DNA of 64,000 bases from Enterobacteriaceae bacterium UBA7338 (lineage in GTDB: Bacteria > Pseudomonadota > Gammaproteobacteria > Enterobacterales > Enterobacteriaceae), in the NCBI GenBank assembly GCA_002480085.1, contig DKPJ01000006.1:62001-126000 (forward strand). The letters are read 5' to 3'. Shown piece after piece: positions 18,225 through 27,769 of this stretch (positions within the stretch are counted from its first letter, which is position 1; each line of letters starts with the position of its first letter). The notes under the pieces were generated by a model. The model had not been told where the DNA came from, searched no databases, and worked only from the letters and a program-made list of their open reading frames with translations. The position numbers and the translations under genes are program-made.

Positions 18225-20407
18225 TCACCCTCCCTGACCAGCCAGATGGTAGAGAGCGGCGGCAGCGTCAGGCTGAGCGAATTATCGCGACCGTGGCTGG
18301 GGATCTCATCGCTGTGCACGGTGCCGTAATTTCCCATATTGCTGCCGTGATAGTGCACTGAATCGGTATTCAGTGCCTCACGCCAGCGGCCCGGCTGGTT
18401 GACGCCAAAGCGGTATTCATGGCGCGGCTCCGGCGTAAAGTTGCTGGCAACGATAATCTCATTACCGGCTTTATCCCGGCGCACGAAGATAAACACCGAA
18501 CGCTCGTTATCGTCGGCCACCAGCCATTCGAAACCGTAGCGATCAAAATCCAGCTCGTGCAGCGCCTTGTGGTGACGGTAGGTGGAGTTGAGATCGCGTA
18601 CCAGCCGCTGAACGCCGTGATGCCAGTTATCGCCGCCCTCCAGCAGATGCCAGTCAAGGCTGCTGTCGTGGTTCCACTCACGCCCCTGGGCAAACTCGTT
18701 GCCCATAAAGAGCAGTTTTTTACCCGGGAAGGCCCACATCCAGCCGTAGTAGGCGCGCAGGTTGGCAAACTTCTGCCATGCGTCACCCGGCATCCGGTCA
18801 AGAATAGACTTTTTGCCGTGCACCACTTCATCATGCGACAGCGGCAGAATAAAGTTCTCGGAGTAGTTGTAGAGCATCCCGAAGGTCAGCTGGTGGTGAT
18901 GATACTGGCGGTAGATAGGATCGTGTTTGAAGTAGTCGAGGGTGTCATGCATCCAGCCCAGGTTCCACTTGTACCAGAAGCCCAGCCCGCCGTTAGACGG
19001 TGGCCGCGATACGCCTGGAAAATCGGTGGACTCTTCCGCCATGCTTACCGCGCCAGGAACCTGCTCCCCCAGCTTGCGGTTGGTGTTGCGCAAAAATTCG
19101 ATGGCTTCAAGGTTCTCACGACCACCAAACTCGTTGGGGATCCACTCCCCCTCTTTACGGCTGTAGTCGCGGTAGATCATGGAGGCCACCGCATCGACGC
19201 GCAGGGCGTCAATACCAAAGCGTTCTACCCAGTAGAGGGCGTTGCCCACCAGATAGTTGCTAACCTCACGGCGGCCATAGTTATAGATCAGCGTGTTCCA
19301 GTCCTGATGGTAGCCCTCGCGCGGATCGCTATGCTCATAGAGATCGGTGCCGTCGAACTCGGCGAGGCCAAACTCATCGCTTGGGAAGTGGCCGGGCACC
19401 CAGTCGAGGATCACGTTCAGGCCCGCTGCGTGGGCGGCCTTAATAAAGTAGCGGAAGTCATCCCGCGTGCCGAAGCGGCGGGTTGGCGCATAGAGACCCG
19501 TCGGCTGGTAGCCCCAGCTGCCGTCAAACGGATGCTCGTTGACCGGCATCAGCTCTAGGTGGGTAAAGCCCATCCATTTGGCATAGGGCACCAGCTGCTC
19601 CGCCAGATCGCGGTAGCTCAGCCAGAAATGGTTGTCGGTATGGCGACGCCAGGAGCCGAGGTGCACCTCATAGATGGAGATGGGCTGGTCAAACTCGTTG
19701 GCCCGTCGGCGCTCTTCGGTCTGCTCCACCTTCTCCGGCAGGCCGCAGATCATGGAGGCGGTCTCCGGGCGCATCTGCGCCTCGAAGGCATAGGGGTCGG
19801 CCTTAATGCGCAGGTTGCCGTGGGCGTCGATCATCTCAAATTTGTAGAGCTGACCATGCTGCGCACCGGGGATAAACAGCTCCCAGATGCCGGACTCTTT
19901 ACGCAGGCGCATAGGATGGCGACGGCCATCCCAGTAGTTAAATTCGCCGACCACCGAGACGCGTCGGGCATTAGGTGCCCAGACGGAGAATTTGGTACCG
20001 GTGACGCCATCCATTGTATCGGCATGCGCGCCAAGGGTTTCATAGGGCCGCAGGTGCGTACCCTCTGACAGTAGCCAGGCGTCTAAGTCCTGGAGCAGAG
20101 GGCCGAAGCGGTAGGGATCGTCCAACAGATTGGAGTGATCGTGCCAGTTAACGGCAAGCTGATAGCGGAAATGATTTTTACGGCGTTGAATGATACCGGC
20201 AAAAAAGCCGCGTGAATCAAGGCACTCTAGCCTGGCCAGTTTACGTCCGGTTTTCGTTTCGATAACCCACACTTCGGTGGCGTCAGGTAGCAACGCGCGG
20301 ACTTCCAGTCCGGCATTGGTGCGATGCATACCGAGTACGGAAAAGGGATCCGCAAAATGGCCTGCTATTAGCGCGTTAATCACGTCTCTATCGACAAGAC
20401 TGGACAT
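18221..20407 (-). CDS. glgB: 1,4-alpha-glucan branching enzyme
   Basis: GlgB makes alpha-1,6 branches during glycogen synthesis. The 728 residues equal the E. coli length, with two N-terminal CBM48-like modules and a GH13_9 catalytic barrel: IDALRVDAVASMIYRDY (nucleophile Asp), SMAEESTDFPGVSRP (acid Glu) and LPLSHDEVVHGKKS (third Asp). I start at MSSLVDRDVINALIAG (ATG 20405-20407), matching the family N-terminus; a further upstream ATG adds ten residues. It is the first gene of glgBXCAP; asd lies upstream on the same strand, separated by a strong terminator. Confidence 0.97.
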   Translation of the reverse strand: MSSLVDRDVINALIAGHFADPFSVLGMHRTNAGLEVRALLPDATEVWVIETKTGRKLARLECLDSRGFFAGIIQRRKNHFRYQLAVNWHDHSNLLDDPYRFGPLLQDLDAWLLSEGTHLRPYETLGAHADTMDGVTGTKFSVWAPNARRVSVVGEFNYWDGRRHPMRLRKESGIWELFIPGAQHGQLYKFEMIDAHGNLRIKADPYAFEAQMRPETASMICGLPEKVEQTEERRRANEFDQPISIYEVHLGSWRRHTDNHFWLSYRDLAEQLVPYAKWMGFTHLELMPVNEHPFDGSWGYQPTGLYAPTRRFGTRDDFRYFIKAAHAAGLNVILDWVPGHFPSDEFGLAEFDGTDLYEHSDPREGYHQDWNTLIYNYGRREVSNYLVGNALYWVERFGIDALRVDAVASMIYRDYSRKEGEWIPNEFGGRENLEAIEFLRNTNRKLGEQVPGAVSMAEESTDFPGVSRPPSNGGLGFWYKWNLGWMHDTLDYFKHDPIYRQYHHHQLTFGMLYNYSENFILPLSHDEVVHGKKSILDRMPGDAWQKFANLRAYYGWMWAFPGKKLLFMGNEFAQGREWNHDSSLDWHLLEGGDNWHHGVQRLVRDLNSTYRHHKALHELDFDRYGFEWLVADDNERSVFIFVRRDKAGNEIIVASNFTPEPRHEYRFGVNQPGRWREALNTDSVHYHGSNMGNYGTVHSDEIPSHGRDNSLSLTLPPLSTIWLVREGE

Positions 20408-20588
20408 GGTTATTTTATCCTGTTTTATATGTGCCACATTTTTTCGCCAGCCACATCTACGCTGGCCTGGAGCTGGTCCAACTTAAGCATAGACAAGGGT
20501 TCCCTTGTCTCCTGATAAATTTGGTTGAATTGCGACTACATTATGTATTTAACAAAAAACTCAGCGCGCGGGTTCACAAAAAATGTGC

Positions 20589-20617
20589 AAAAAAAAGGAG
20601 GTGACGCTGCACCTCCT
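20589..20617 (-). terminator. intrinsic terminator of asd
   Basis: On the minus strand an 8-bp stem, AGGAGGTG with CACCTCCT (20610-20617 and 20596-20603) and a 6-base loop, is followed by a run of eight T. It sits 16 bases past the asd stop and isolates glgB from asd. Confidence 0.85.
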
Positions 20618-20632
20618 CCTAAACAGTGATAT

Positions 20633-21739
20633 TTACGCCAGCTGGCGCAGCATTCGCCGCAGCGGCTCGGCGGCCCCCCACAGCAGCTGATCGCCGACGG
20701 TGAAGGCGGAGAGGTACTCCGGTCCCATGTTGAGCTTACGTAGACGGCCAACCGGAGTAGTGAGCGTGCCGGTCACCGCCGCCGGGGTCAGCTCGCGCAT
20801 GGTGATCTCGCGATCGTTCGGTACCACTTTCGCCCACGGGTTGTGCGCCGCCAGCAGGGACTCAACGGTTGGGATAGAGACATCTCTCTTCAGCTTGATG
20901 GTGAAGGCCTGGCTATGGCAGCGCAGCGCGCCGACACGCACGCAGAGACCATCCACCGGAATAACCAGGTCGGTATTGAGGATCTTGTTGGTCTCTGCCT
21001 GGCCCTTCCACTCTTCGCGGCTCTGGCCGTTATCGAGCTGTTTATCAATCCACGGGATCAGGCTGCCCGCCAGCGGTACGCCGAAGTTGTCTACCGGCAG
21101 CTCGCCGCTGCGGGAGAGGGTCGTGACCTTACGCTCGATATCGAGGATAGCCGAGGCTGGATCCGTTAGCTCGCCTGCAACGTGGCTGTGCAGCTGGCCC
21201 ATCTGCGCCAGCAGCTCACGCATGTGACGTGCGCCGCCGCCGGAGGCTGCCTGGTAGGTTGCAACCGAAACCCAGTCCACCAGGTTCTCGGCAAACAGGC
21301 CGCCTAGCGACATCAGCATCAGGCTGACGGTACAGTTACCGCCGACAAAGGTTTTCACGCCGTTGTTCAGGCCCTGGGTAATCACCTCCTGGTTCACCGG
21401 ATCGAGAATGATGATGGCGTCATCTTTCATGCGCAGCGAGGAGGCCGCGTCGATCCAGTAGCCCTGCCAGCCGCTTTCACGAAGCTTTGGATAGATTTCG
21501 TTGGTATAATCGCCGCCCTGGCAGGTGACAATAATATCGAGTGCCTTCAGCGCCTCCAGATCAAATGCGTCCTGAAGCGTGCCCGCCGCGCCTGTACCGA
21601 AGGTCGGTGCCGGCTGGCCAAGCTGGGAAGTTGAGAAGAAGACAGGGCGAATGGCATCGAAATCGCGCTCTTCTACCATGCGTTGCATGAGTACAGAGCC
21701 GACCATACCGCGCCAGCCGATAAAACCAACATTTTTCAT
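20633..21739 (-). CDS. asd: aspartate-semialdehyde dehydrogenase
   Basis: Asd reduces aspartyl-4-phosphate to aspartate-4-semialdehyde with NADPH, feeding lysine, diaminopimelate, threonine and methionine synthesis. The 368 residues are close to E. coli (367). The NADP loop GFIGWRGMVGSVLMQRM is at residues 4-20, the catalytic Cys in FVGGNCTVSLMLMSLGG, and the conserved GLCVRVGALRCHSQAFTIK near the substrate histidine. A monocistronic gene followed by its own terminator. Confidence 0.97.
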   Translation of the reverse strand: MKNVGFIGWRGMVGSVLMQRMVEERDFDAIRPVFFSTSQLGQPAPTFGTGAAGTLQDAFDLEALKALDIIVTCQGGDYTNEIYPKLRESGWQGYWIDAASSLRMKDDAIIILDPVNQEVITQGLNNGVKTFVGGNCTVSLMLMSLGGLFAENLVDWVSVATYQAASGGGARHMRELLAQMGQLHSHVAGELTDPASAILDIERKVTTLSRSGELPVDNFGVPLAGSLIPWIDKQLDNGQSREEWKGQAETNKILNTDLVIPVDGLCVRVGALRCHSQAFTIKLKRDVSIPTVESLLAAHNPWAKVVPNDREITMRELTPAAVTGTLTTPVGRLRKLNMGPEYLSAFTVGDQLLWGAAEPLRRMLRQLA

Positions 21740-21914
21740 AGCGTATTTCCTGCAGAGGTGTGTGCTGTTTGAGCAATCCAGATCTTTTTACTGGTATACC
21801 GCACACATTACAAAATGCAGCTAAAGTCGCAAGTGAAATTAATCAATGATAGTGTCGCCGTCAGAAATAGCGCTTATCAGCGGCCGTTTAGGGCGCGTCT
21901 CAGGGAAAAGAAGA

Positions 21915-22508
21915 ATGAATGATATCCTCTCCATTGCGGTGCTGTTGATCCTGATTATGGATCCCCTTGGCAACCTGCCTATCTTTATGTCAGTGCTGAA
22001 GCACACCGAGCCGAAGCGCCGCCGGGCAATTATGATCCGCGAGCTGCTGATCGCCCTGCTGCTGATGCTGATTTTCCTGTTTGCTGGCGAGAAGATCCTC
22101 TCCTTCCTGAACCTGCGCGCCGAGACCGTCTCTATTTCCGGCGGCATCATTCTGTTTTTAATCGCCATTAAGATGATCTTCCCCAGCCCCGAGGGCGGCA
22201 GCTACGGTATGCCCGCCGGTGAAGAGCCGTTTATCGTACCGCTGGCGATCCCGCTGGTGGCGGGTCCCACCCTGCTCGCCACGCTGATGCTGCTGTCACA
22301 CCAGTATCCCAACCAGATGGGACATCTGGTGATCGCCCTGATGCTGGCGTGGGGCGGCACGGTGGCGATCCTTCTGCAATCGACGCTGTTCTTACGCCTG
22401 CTTGGCGAGAAAGGGGTTAACGCGCTGGAGCGCCTGATGGGGCTGGTGCTGGTGATGCTGGCGACCCAGATGTTCCTGGACGGCATCCGGGTGTGGATGA
22501 AGGGGTAG
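21915..22508 (+). CDS. yhgN: MarC-family inner-membrane protein YhgN
   Basis: A 197-residue polytopic membrane protein of the MarC/UPF0056 family with six predicted hydrophobic segments; signature stretches are LILIMDPLGNLPIFMSVLK and PLAIPLVAGPTLLATLML. The biochemical function of the family is not established. I start at MNDILSIAVLL (ATG 21915), preceded by AGGGAAAAGAA and matching the E. coli length; an upstream in-frame ATG adds 23 unsupported residues. Divergent from asd, as in E. coli. Confidence 0.93.
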   Translation: MNDILSIAVLLILIMDPLGNLPIFMSVLKHTEPKRRRAIMIRELLIALLLMLIFLFAGEKILSFLNLRAETVSISGGIILFLIAIKMIFPSPEGGSYGMPAGEEPFIVPLAIPLVAGPTLLATLMLLSHQYPNQMGHLVIALMLAWGGTVAILLQSTLFLRLLGEKGVNALERLMGLVLVMLATQMFLDGIRVWMKG

Positions 22509-22530
22509 TTGTTTAAACGTGCATTCAAAC

Positions 22531-22562
22531 TGTAGGCCCGGTAAGCGCAGCGCCACCGGGCA
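22531..22562. repeat. REP element between yhgN and gntU
   Basis: One unit, TGTAGGCCCGGTAAGCGCAG followed by CGCCACCGGGCA, in the convergent gap. Confidence 0.85.
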
Positions 22563-22571
22563 TATCGGACA

Positions 22572-23912
22572 TTAACTCAGCAGCGAAAACGCAATCATCC
22601 CGACAATGGCGCCCGTAGTGCCGAGGATGGTCTCCATCATCGTCCACGTCTTCAGCGTCTGTGCTTCGGTTGCGCCGGTAAACTTACCGAACAGCCAGAA
22701 GCCGGCATCGTTGACGTGGCTGACCACGATAGAGCCGCCCGCGATACAGATCGACAGCGCGGCCATCTGTGCGCCGGAGAAGTGCAGCTGCTCAATCACC
22801 GGCATGACCAGACCCACCGCGGTCAGACAGGCCACCGTTGCCGACCCCTGAATAATACGCACCGCCGCAGCCAGCACGAAGCAGGTGATAGCGATGGGCA
22901 GGCCCATGCCGGTCAACGCTTCGCCCAGGGCCGGACCGACGCCGGAATCCACCAGCACCTGCTTAAAGACGCCGCCTGCACCGATCACCAGCAGGATAAT
23001 GCCCGCCGGCTGCAGCGCTGTGCCGCAGATCGCCATCACTTTATCTTTCTCCATGCCCTGACGATACGCCAGGCCATAGATCGCGACCAGACAGGCTACC
23101 AGGATGGCGGTAAACGGATGGCCGATAAACTCCAGCCATTCGTAAAGCGTAGAGCCTTGCTCAACGAAGCGGGCGGCGATAGTTTTCAAACCTACCAGCA
23201 CCAGCGGCAGCAGGATCAGCGCGAGGCTGAAGCCGAACGACGGCATCTTGCCTTCGCCGAGATGCGGCTCGCTGATGTCATCCGGAATATGCAGCTCAAC
23301 GTAGCGGCTGATAAAGTTGCCCCACAGCGGACCGGCAATCAGCATGCCAGGGATCGCCGCGCAGAGACCGATGAGGATCATCCAGCCAAAGTCGGCATGC
23401 ATCTGGGAGGCCAGCAGCATCGGCGCGGGTCCCGGCAGCAGGAAGGCCGCCGCCGCTGCAACCCCGGCAAACAGGGGGATCACCAGCTTCACCAGGTTAG
23501 TGCCGGTGTGGCGCGCCATGGAGAAGGCGACGCTGATCAGCAGCACGATCGCGACCTCAAAGAAGAGCGGCAGCGCACAGATCAGCCCTGCAAGGCCAAT
23601 GGCGTAGTGCGCCCGGCTGTGGCCGAAGGATTTCAGCATCTTGACCGCGATCTGATCTACCGCACCGGTCTCATGCAGAATCTTGCCGAACATCGCCCCC
23701 AGCGCGACCACAATCGCGAGGAAGCCCAGCGTGCCGCCCATGCCTTTTTCCATGGTTTTGGCAATGGCGTCGAGCGGCATTCCGGAAAACAGCCCTGCTC
23801 CAATAGAGACCACCATCAAAGCAATGAAAGCGTGAAGACGCGCCTTCATCACTAAAAACAGCAGCAGCAAAACCGAGCCGACCGCTGTCAAAACAAGCGT
23901 TAAAGTACCCAC
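22572..23912 (-). CDS. gntU: low-affinity gluconate permease
   Basis: GntU (GntP family) is an inner-membrane gluconate:proton symporter. The 446 residues equal E. coli GntU and are hydrophobic throughout with 12 or more segments; signatures include PGPAPMLLASQMHADFGWM and GGSIVVSHVNDAGFWLFG. The start is a GTG (23910-23912), with AAGG seven bases upstream. It lies 18 bases after gntK, forming gntKU under GntR control. Confidence 0.95.
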   Translation of the reverse strand: MGTLTLVLTAVGSVLLLLFLVMKARLHAFIALMVVSIGAGLFSGMPLDAIAKTMEKGMGGTLGFLAIVVALGAMFGKILHETGAVDQIAVKMLKSFGHSRAHYAIGLAGLICALPLFFEVAIVLLISVAFSMARHTGTNLVKLVIPLFAGVAAAAAFLLPGPAPMLLASQMHADFGWMILIGLCAAIPGMLIAGPLWGNFISRYVELHIPDDISEPHLGEGKMPSFGFSLALILLPLVLVGLKTIAARFVEQGSTLYEWLEFIGHPFTAILVACLVAIYGLAYRQGMEKDKVMAICGTALQPAGIILLVIGAGGVFKQVLVDSGVGPALGEALTGMGLPIAITCFVLAAAVRIIQGSATVACLTAVGLVMPVIEQLHFSGAQMAALSICIAGGSIVVSHVNDAGFWLFGKFTGATEAQTLKTWTMMETILGTTGAIVGMIAFSLLS

Positions 23913-23930
23913 TGCACTGCCTTAATCTTT

Positions 23931-24452
23931 TTATTTATTAATCACATCAATAGTGCTGGCCACCACGCCGTTCAGCGGCTGGTCGATATCCACAATCAAT
24001 ACGTCGCGCTCATCCGCGCCCGGCTCTTCCAGCGCTTCAAACTGGGTCACCAGCATCTGCGTTTTGAAGAAGTGGCCTTTACGCGCCTTCAGACGGGTTT
24101 CGATTACGTCGAAATCACCCTTCAGGTAGATAAAGGAGAGGTTCGGGTTGCCGTCGCGCAGGAGATCGCGATAGCGCTTTTTCAGCGCCGAGCAGACGAT
24201 CAGCGAGACTTTGTTGGTACGCTGCATGGCAAAGGCGGCATCGTTCAGCGCCTGCAGCCAGGGTTTGCGATCGTCATCGTTCAGCGGCTCGCCAGCAGCC
24301 ATTTTGGTGATGTTGCTGCGCGGATGCAGGAAGTCGCCATCCAGGAACGCGGCATGCAGCTGATAAGCCACTTCGCTGGCAACGGCGGATTTACCACTGC
24401 CGGATACGCCCATCAGGACATAGACGTGGTGATCGTGATTAGTCGTGCTCAA
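23931..24452 (-). CDS. gntK: thermoresistant gluconokinase
   Basis: GntK phosphorylates gluconate to 6-phosphogluconate for the Entner-Doudoroff pathway. The P-loop VLMGVSGSGKSAVASEVA is at residues 7-24 and the substrate loop is FLDGDFLHPRSN. I favour a TTG start (24450-24452) giving STTNHDHHVYVLM, 173 residues and matching the family N-terminus, preceded by GGGAG; an ATG seven codons upstream is the alternative. Two overlapping GntR-type operators lie just upstream. Confidence 0.93.
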   Translation of the reverse strand: MSTTNHDHHVYVLMGVSGSGKSAVASEVAYQLHAAFLDGDFLHPRSNITKMAAGEPLNDDDRKPWLQALNDAAFAMQRTNKVSLIVCSALKKRYRDLLRDGNPNLSFIYLKGDFDVIETRLKARKGHFFKTQMLVTQFEALEEPGADERDVLIVDIDQPLNGVVASTIDVINK

Positions 24453-24480
24453 AGGTCGCTCCCACAGAGACAAAAGGTAG

Positions 24481-24510
24481 ATTGTTACGGGTAACAGTTA
24501 TCGGTAACAT
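24481..24510 (-). promoter_or_regulatory. two overlapping GntR operators of gntKU
   Basis: On the minus strand ATGTTACCGATAACTGT (24494-24510) is an almost perfect copy of the GntR operator (ATGTTACCGATAACAGT). A second, weaker palindrome, TGTTACCCGTAACA, overlaps it at about 24483-24496. They lie 29 to 58 bases upstream of the gntK start. Confidence 0.85.
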
Positions 24511-24589
24511 TTTCCTGCCGGGGCTGATGAGAAGCAATAACCGGCGGCCTCAGAAGTGAATAAGTGTGAGCTACTTCAAATTTGTCAGA

Positions 24590-25585
24590 CTAAATAGATC
24601 CACCCGGTGACAACGTGAAACCTAAATCTAACATTTTCGGCGTCACTACCTCACCGCGAATGCGTGCCAGCAGGCGCTCTGCGCCAATACGGCCCATGCG
24701 TTCCCGCGGCGTCAGCACGCTTGCCAGCCGTGGCTCCATCACCTGGCCGATATCATGGCCGTGGAAACCGGCAATCGCTATATCATCCGGAATTTTCAAC
24801 CCTAAACGCTGGCACTCAAAGGCCGCGCCTACCGCGAGGTCATCGTTGGTACAGAAGATACCGTTAAGCTGCGGATACTCGCGGCGCGCCTGGCGCATCA
24901 GCTCAATGCCGGATGAGTAAGAGGAGGACTGCTCCACCATCACGCTGTACGGCGTCAGGCCCGCATCACGCATCGCCTGCTCATACCCCTGCTGTTTGAT
25001 AATAGTACGTTCGTCGAGACGTGCACCCAGATAGGCGACGTGACGATGGCCGCGCGCAACGATCGCGGCGGTCATCTGGCGGGCAGCCTCAAAGTTATCA
25101 AAGCCTACGGCAATGTCGAGGCACGGTGAGCGGCTGTCCATCAGCTCAACGACCGGAATGCCCGCGACCTCAATCATTTTCAGCGTGCGCGGGGTGTGGC
25201 TGCGCTCGGTGAGGATCAGACCGTCGATGTTCCACGACAGCATCGACTCCAGCCGCTCCTCCTCCATTTCCGGCTTGTAGCCGTAGTGGGCCAGCATGGT
25301 CTGGTAGCCGTAGGCATCGGTGACGCTTTCGATTCCACGCAGCACTTCGGCGAAAACCTGGTTGGTCAGAGAGGGCAGCAGCACGCCAATAGCGCGGCTG
25401 GTGGCGTTGGAGAGAATGTCAGGTGCGCGATTAGGAATGTAGCCCAGCTCGTCCAGCACCGCTGCAATTTTGCCACGCAGCGCCACGGAGACTTGCTCCG
25501 GGTTGCGTAAAAAACGGCTGACGGTCATTTTGGTCACGCCAACGCGATCTGCAACGTCCTGAAGTACGGGTCTTTTCTTTTTCAT
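24590..25585 (-). CDS. gntR: gluconate utilisation repressor
   Basis: A LacI-family repressor of gntKU and gntT, released by gluconate. The 331 residues equal E. coli GntR. The DNA-binding helix-turn-helix is LQDVADRVGVTKMTVSRFLR (residues 8-27), followed by a periplasmic-binding-protein-like sensor domain. It is transcribed separately from gntK, 137 bases upstream of it. Confidence 0.97.
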   Translation of the reverse strand: MKKKRPVLQDVADRVGVTKMTVSRFLRNPEQVSVALRGKIAAVLDELGYIPNRAPDILSNATSRAIGVLLPSLTNQVFAEVLRGIESVTDAYGYQTMLAHYGYKPEMEEERLESMLSWNIDGLILTERSHTPRTLKMIEVAGIPVVELMDSRSPCLDIAVGFDNFEAARQMTAAIVARGHRHVAYLGARLDERTIIKQQGYEQAMRDAGLTPYSVMVEQSSSYSSGIELMRQARREYPQLNGIFCTNDDLAVGAAFECQRLGLKIPDDIAIAGFHGHDIGQVMEPRLASVLTPRERMGRIGAERLLARIRGEVVTPKMLDLGFTLSPGGSI

Positions 25586-25686
25586 CGTCCTGAGCGGGGT
25601 AAACGGGAAAACATTGTTTTAGTTTACCACGACGCAGGCGCAACCTCGCCGCTGATAAGGAGAGGTTGCGCAATTTATTTAACAAA

Positions 25687-26382
25687 TCATACCGGCGGCA
25701 GGTCGAACAGCAGGATTTCACTGTCGCTGTCGGCGTGAATCGCCAGAGCCTGCTCGTCCCAGATAGCCAGACCGTCGGCGGTGGTGGCGGTGGTCCCGTT
25801 GATAGAGACGCTACCCTTCACGACCTGGATCCAGACCTTACGCCCGGCGGCAATCTGATAGTCCCCCTGCTCGTCTTTCAGCAGCGGCCAGCGAGAAAGC
25901 TCCATATCCTGGTTCACCTTCAGCGATCCCTCCCGGGCATCCGGGGAGAGCACCAGCTGGCGACCCTGCACGGCGTCAAAGCGGCGCTGCTCGTAGCGCG
26001 GCGTGATGCCGGTTTTTTCTGGAATGATCCAGATTTGATACAGGTGCAGACGTTCGGTTTCGCTCGGGTTGTACTCCGAGTGACGTACTCCGGTCCCGGC
26101 GCTCATGATCTGGAACTCACCGGCAGGCACCTGCTCTTTGTTACCCATGCTGTCCTGATGCTCAACCGCCCCTTCCAGCACGTAGGTCAGGATCTCCATA
26201 TCCTTATGGGGATGGGTACCGAAGCCCTGGCCCGCGTCGATCACGTCGTCGTTAATGACGCGCAGCGCAGAGAAGCCCATGAAATTCGCATCGTAGTAGT
26301 TGGCAAAAGAGAAGGTATGCCATGAATCTAACCAGCCATGATTCGCGTGACCACGTTCGTTTGCTTTGCGTAAGAAAATCAT
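25687..26382 (-). CDS. yhhW: pirin-family quercetin 2,3-dioxygenase
   Basis: A bicupin metal protein; the E. coli enzyme degrades quercetin in vitro. The 231 residues equal E. coli YhhW. The metal ligands are recognisable in FGTHPHKDMEILTYVLEG (two His) and GVRHSEYNPSETE (His and Glu). Native physiological role is uncertain. In E. coli it lies between gntR and yhhX as here. Confidence 0.94.
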   Translation of the reverse strand: MIFLRKANERGHANHGWLDSWHTFSFANYYDANFMGFSALRVINDDVIDAGQGFGTHPHKDMEILTYVLEGAVEHQDSMGNKEQVPAGEFQIMSAGTGVRHSEYNPSETERLHLYQIWIIPEKTGITPRYEQRRFDAVQGRQLVLSPDAREGSLKVNQDMELSRWPLLKDEQGDYQIAAGRKVWIQVVKGSVSINGTTATTADGLAIWDEQALAIHADSDSEILLFDLPPV

Positions 26383-26504
26383 TTTTTCACCCCCGTATAT
26401 TGTCGATGGAGTAAGTGTGTACTCGATCGGCCCAGGATGATAGAGGGTGAAAATTGACTCCTCTGTTCAAAAATTATGAACAATTTGTTAAACAGCAAAA
26501 AACC

Positions 26505-27542
26505 TTATTTTGCGAGGGTTACCGTAGCAGGTGCCGCCTGCTCAAACCCGCGTTCGAGGATCTCAAGGTTGGTTAACACCTCAGATTCCTTGACGTAGTT
26601 TTCCACCCCTTTTGTCAGGGTAGCGTAGAGCGCATCGTAGACGCGGCCATAGTCGCCTGGCTCCGGGTGCCACTCTTCGCGCACGGTCTCTCCCTCATCG
26701 TTGAGGTACGCCAGGGTGGCTACGCTGTCGTCGGCGGCAAACCCCGGTTCGCCGGGCATGATATTGGCCTTCAGGCTGGTCTCCTGCTGGTCGATGCCGT
26801 ACTTGATAAACGAGCCGCGCGTACCGTGGATGATGAATTTCGGGTAGTCGATTTTGACGAAGTGGCTGGTCTTCACAATCGCCTTCAGATCGCCATAGAA
26901 GAGCTGCGCCTCAAAGGTGTCATCCGGGTTGGCCTTATTGCGCAGGCTGCGGATGTCGTAAGAGACATGGTCCGGGCGGCCAAACAGGGAGATTACCTGA
27001 TCCAGCATATGCACGCCGAGGCCAAAGAACATGCCGTCCTGCGGCAGGCCCGGTTTGGTCTCGGCTATCGGGCGGAAGTAGTCGATATGGCTCTCGATTT
27101 CGACAATTTCCCCCAGCTTGCCGCTCTCAATGGCTTTTTTTGCCGTCAGGAAGCAGCTGTCAAAGCGACGGTTCTGGTAGGGGGTAACGGTGAGGCCTTT
27201 GCTTTTCGCCAGCTCGAACAGGGTAATGGCTTCGGCCATCGAGGGGGTAAAGGGCTTCTCTACCAGCACGTTTTTACCCGCCTCAAGGGCGCGCTTCGCG
27301 TACTCAAAGTGGCTGTCGGCGTGGGTACAGACGATCACCAGCTTCACCTGCGGATCGTTGAGGACCTCATCGAGATCGCTGGTGAAATGGATGTGCTGGT
27401 ACTGAGGATACTGCTCTTCCGGCTTGGGATGGCGGCGGAAGATGTGCGCCACGTGCCAGCTCGCTTTGCGATTAAGAACGTAGGGAAGATGGTAGCGGGT
27501 GGTGCTTTTACCAAAGCCAATAAATGCGCAGTGCAGAGTCAT
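26505..27542 (-). CDS. yhhX: Gfo/Idh/MocA-family NAD(P)-dependent oxidoreductase
   Basis: A 345-residue Gfo/Idh/MocA-type dehydrogenase with N-terminal nucleotide-binding fold (CAFIGFGKSTTRYHLPYVL) and VEKPFTPSMAEA, the family EKP motif near residue 95. Substrate unknown. Same length and context as E. coli YhhX. It ends just upstream of yhhW and begins 129 bases downstream of the ryhB 3' end on the same strand. Confidence 0.93.
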   Translation of the reverse strand: MTLHCAFIGFGKSTTRYHLPYVLNRKASWHVAHIFRRHPKPEEQYPQYQHIHFTSDLDEVLNDPQVKLVIVCTHADSHFEYAKRALEAGKNVLVEKPFTPSMAEAITLFELAKSKGLTVTPYQNRRFDSCFLTAKKAIESGKLGEIVEIESHIDYFRPIAETKPGLPQDGMFFGLGVHMLDQVISLFGRPDHVSYDIRSLRNKANPDDTFEAQLFYGDLKAIVKTSHFVKIDYPKFIIHGTRGSFIKYGIDQQETSLKANIMPGEPGFAADDSVATLAYLNDEGETVREEWHPEPGDYGRVYDALYATLTKGVENYVKESEVLTNLEILERGFEQAAPATVTLAK

Positions 27543-27602
27543 GGATCAGTCCTTTTGTGAAGTCTCTGTCCATAACCATAGCGCAAAGTGGAGCCTGATA
27601 AC

Positions 27603-27635
27603 ACGCCCGATGGCGCTGCGCTTATCGGGCCTACG
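27603..27635. repeat. REP element between yhhX and ryhB
   Basis: One unit, ACGCCCGATGGCGCTGCGCT followed by TATCGGGCCTACG. Confidence 0.8.
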
Positions 27636-27671
27636 GGAGGGACTAAGTGCCAAGTGAACCAGGCCAAAGAT

Positions 27672-27766
27672 AAAAAAAAGCCAGCATAAGCTGGCTAAAA
27701 ATACTGGAAGCAATGTGAGCAATGTCGTGCTTTCAGGTTCACCGTAGCATCCCCTGAACGCATCGC
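27672..27766 (-). ncRNA. ryhB: RyhB, iron-responsive small RNA
   Basis: RyhB is an Hfq-dependent sRNA that represses mRNAs of iron-using proteins when iron is scarce. On the minus strand the core (about 27697-27740) reads AACCTGAAAGCACGACATTG then CTCACATTGCTTCCAGTATT, the same as E. coli RyhB. It ends in the terminator AGCCAGCTTATGCTGGCT plus a run of eight T. The 5' end is placed at GCGATG (27766) by comparison with E. coli. The first ~25 bases differ from E. coli. The locus between yhhX and yhhY is the expected one, and a Fur box lies over the promoter. Confidence 0.93.
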
Positions 27767-27769
27767 AAT

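Noticed and set aside
22716..23855. 379-codon open frame on the plus strand antisense to gntU
   Set aside because: Composed of Arg/Gln/His-rich low-complexity residues typical of the reverse complement of a GC-rich gene; gntU on the other strand is full length and family-matched. The same applies to long antisense frames over malP, glgP, glgB, ugpB and glgX.
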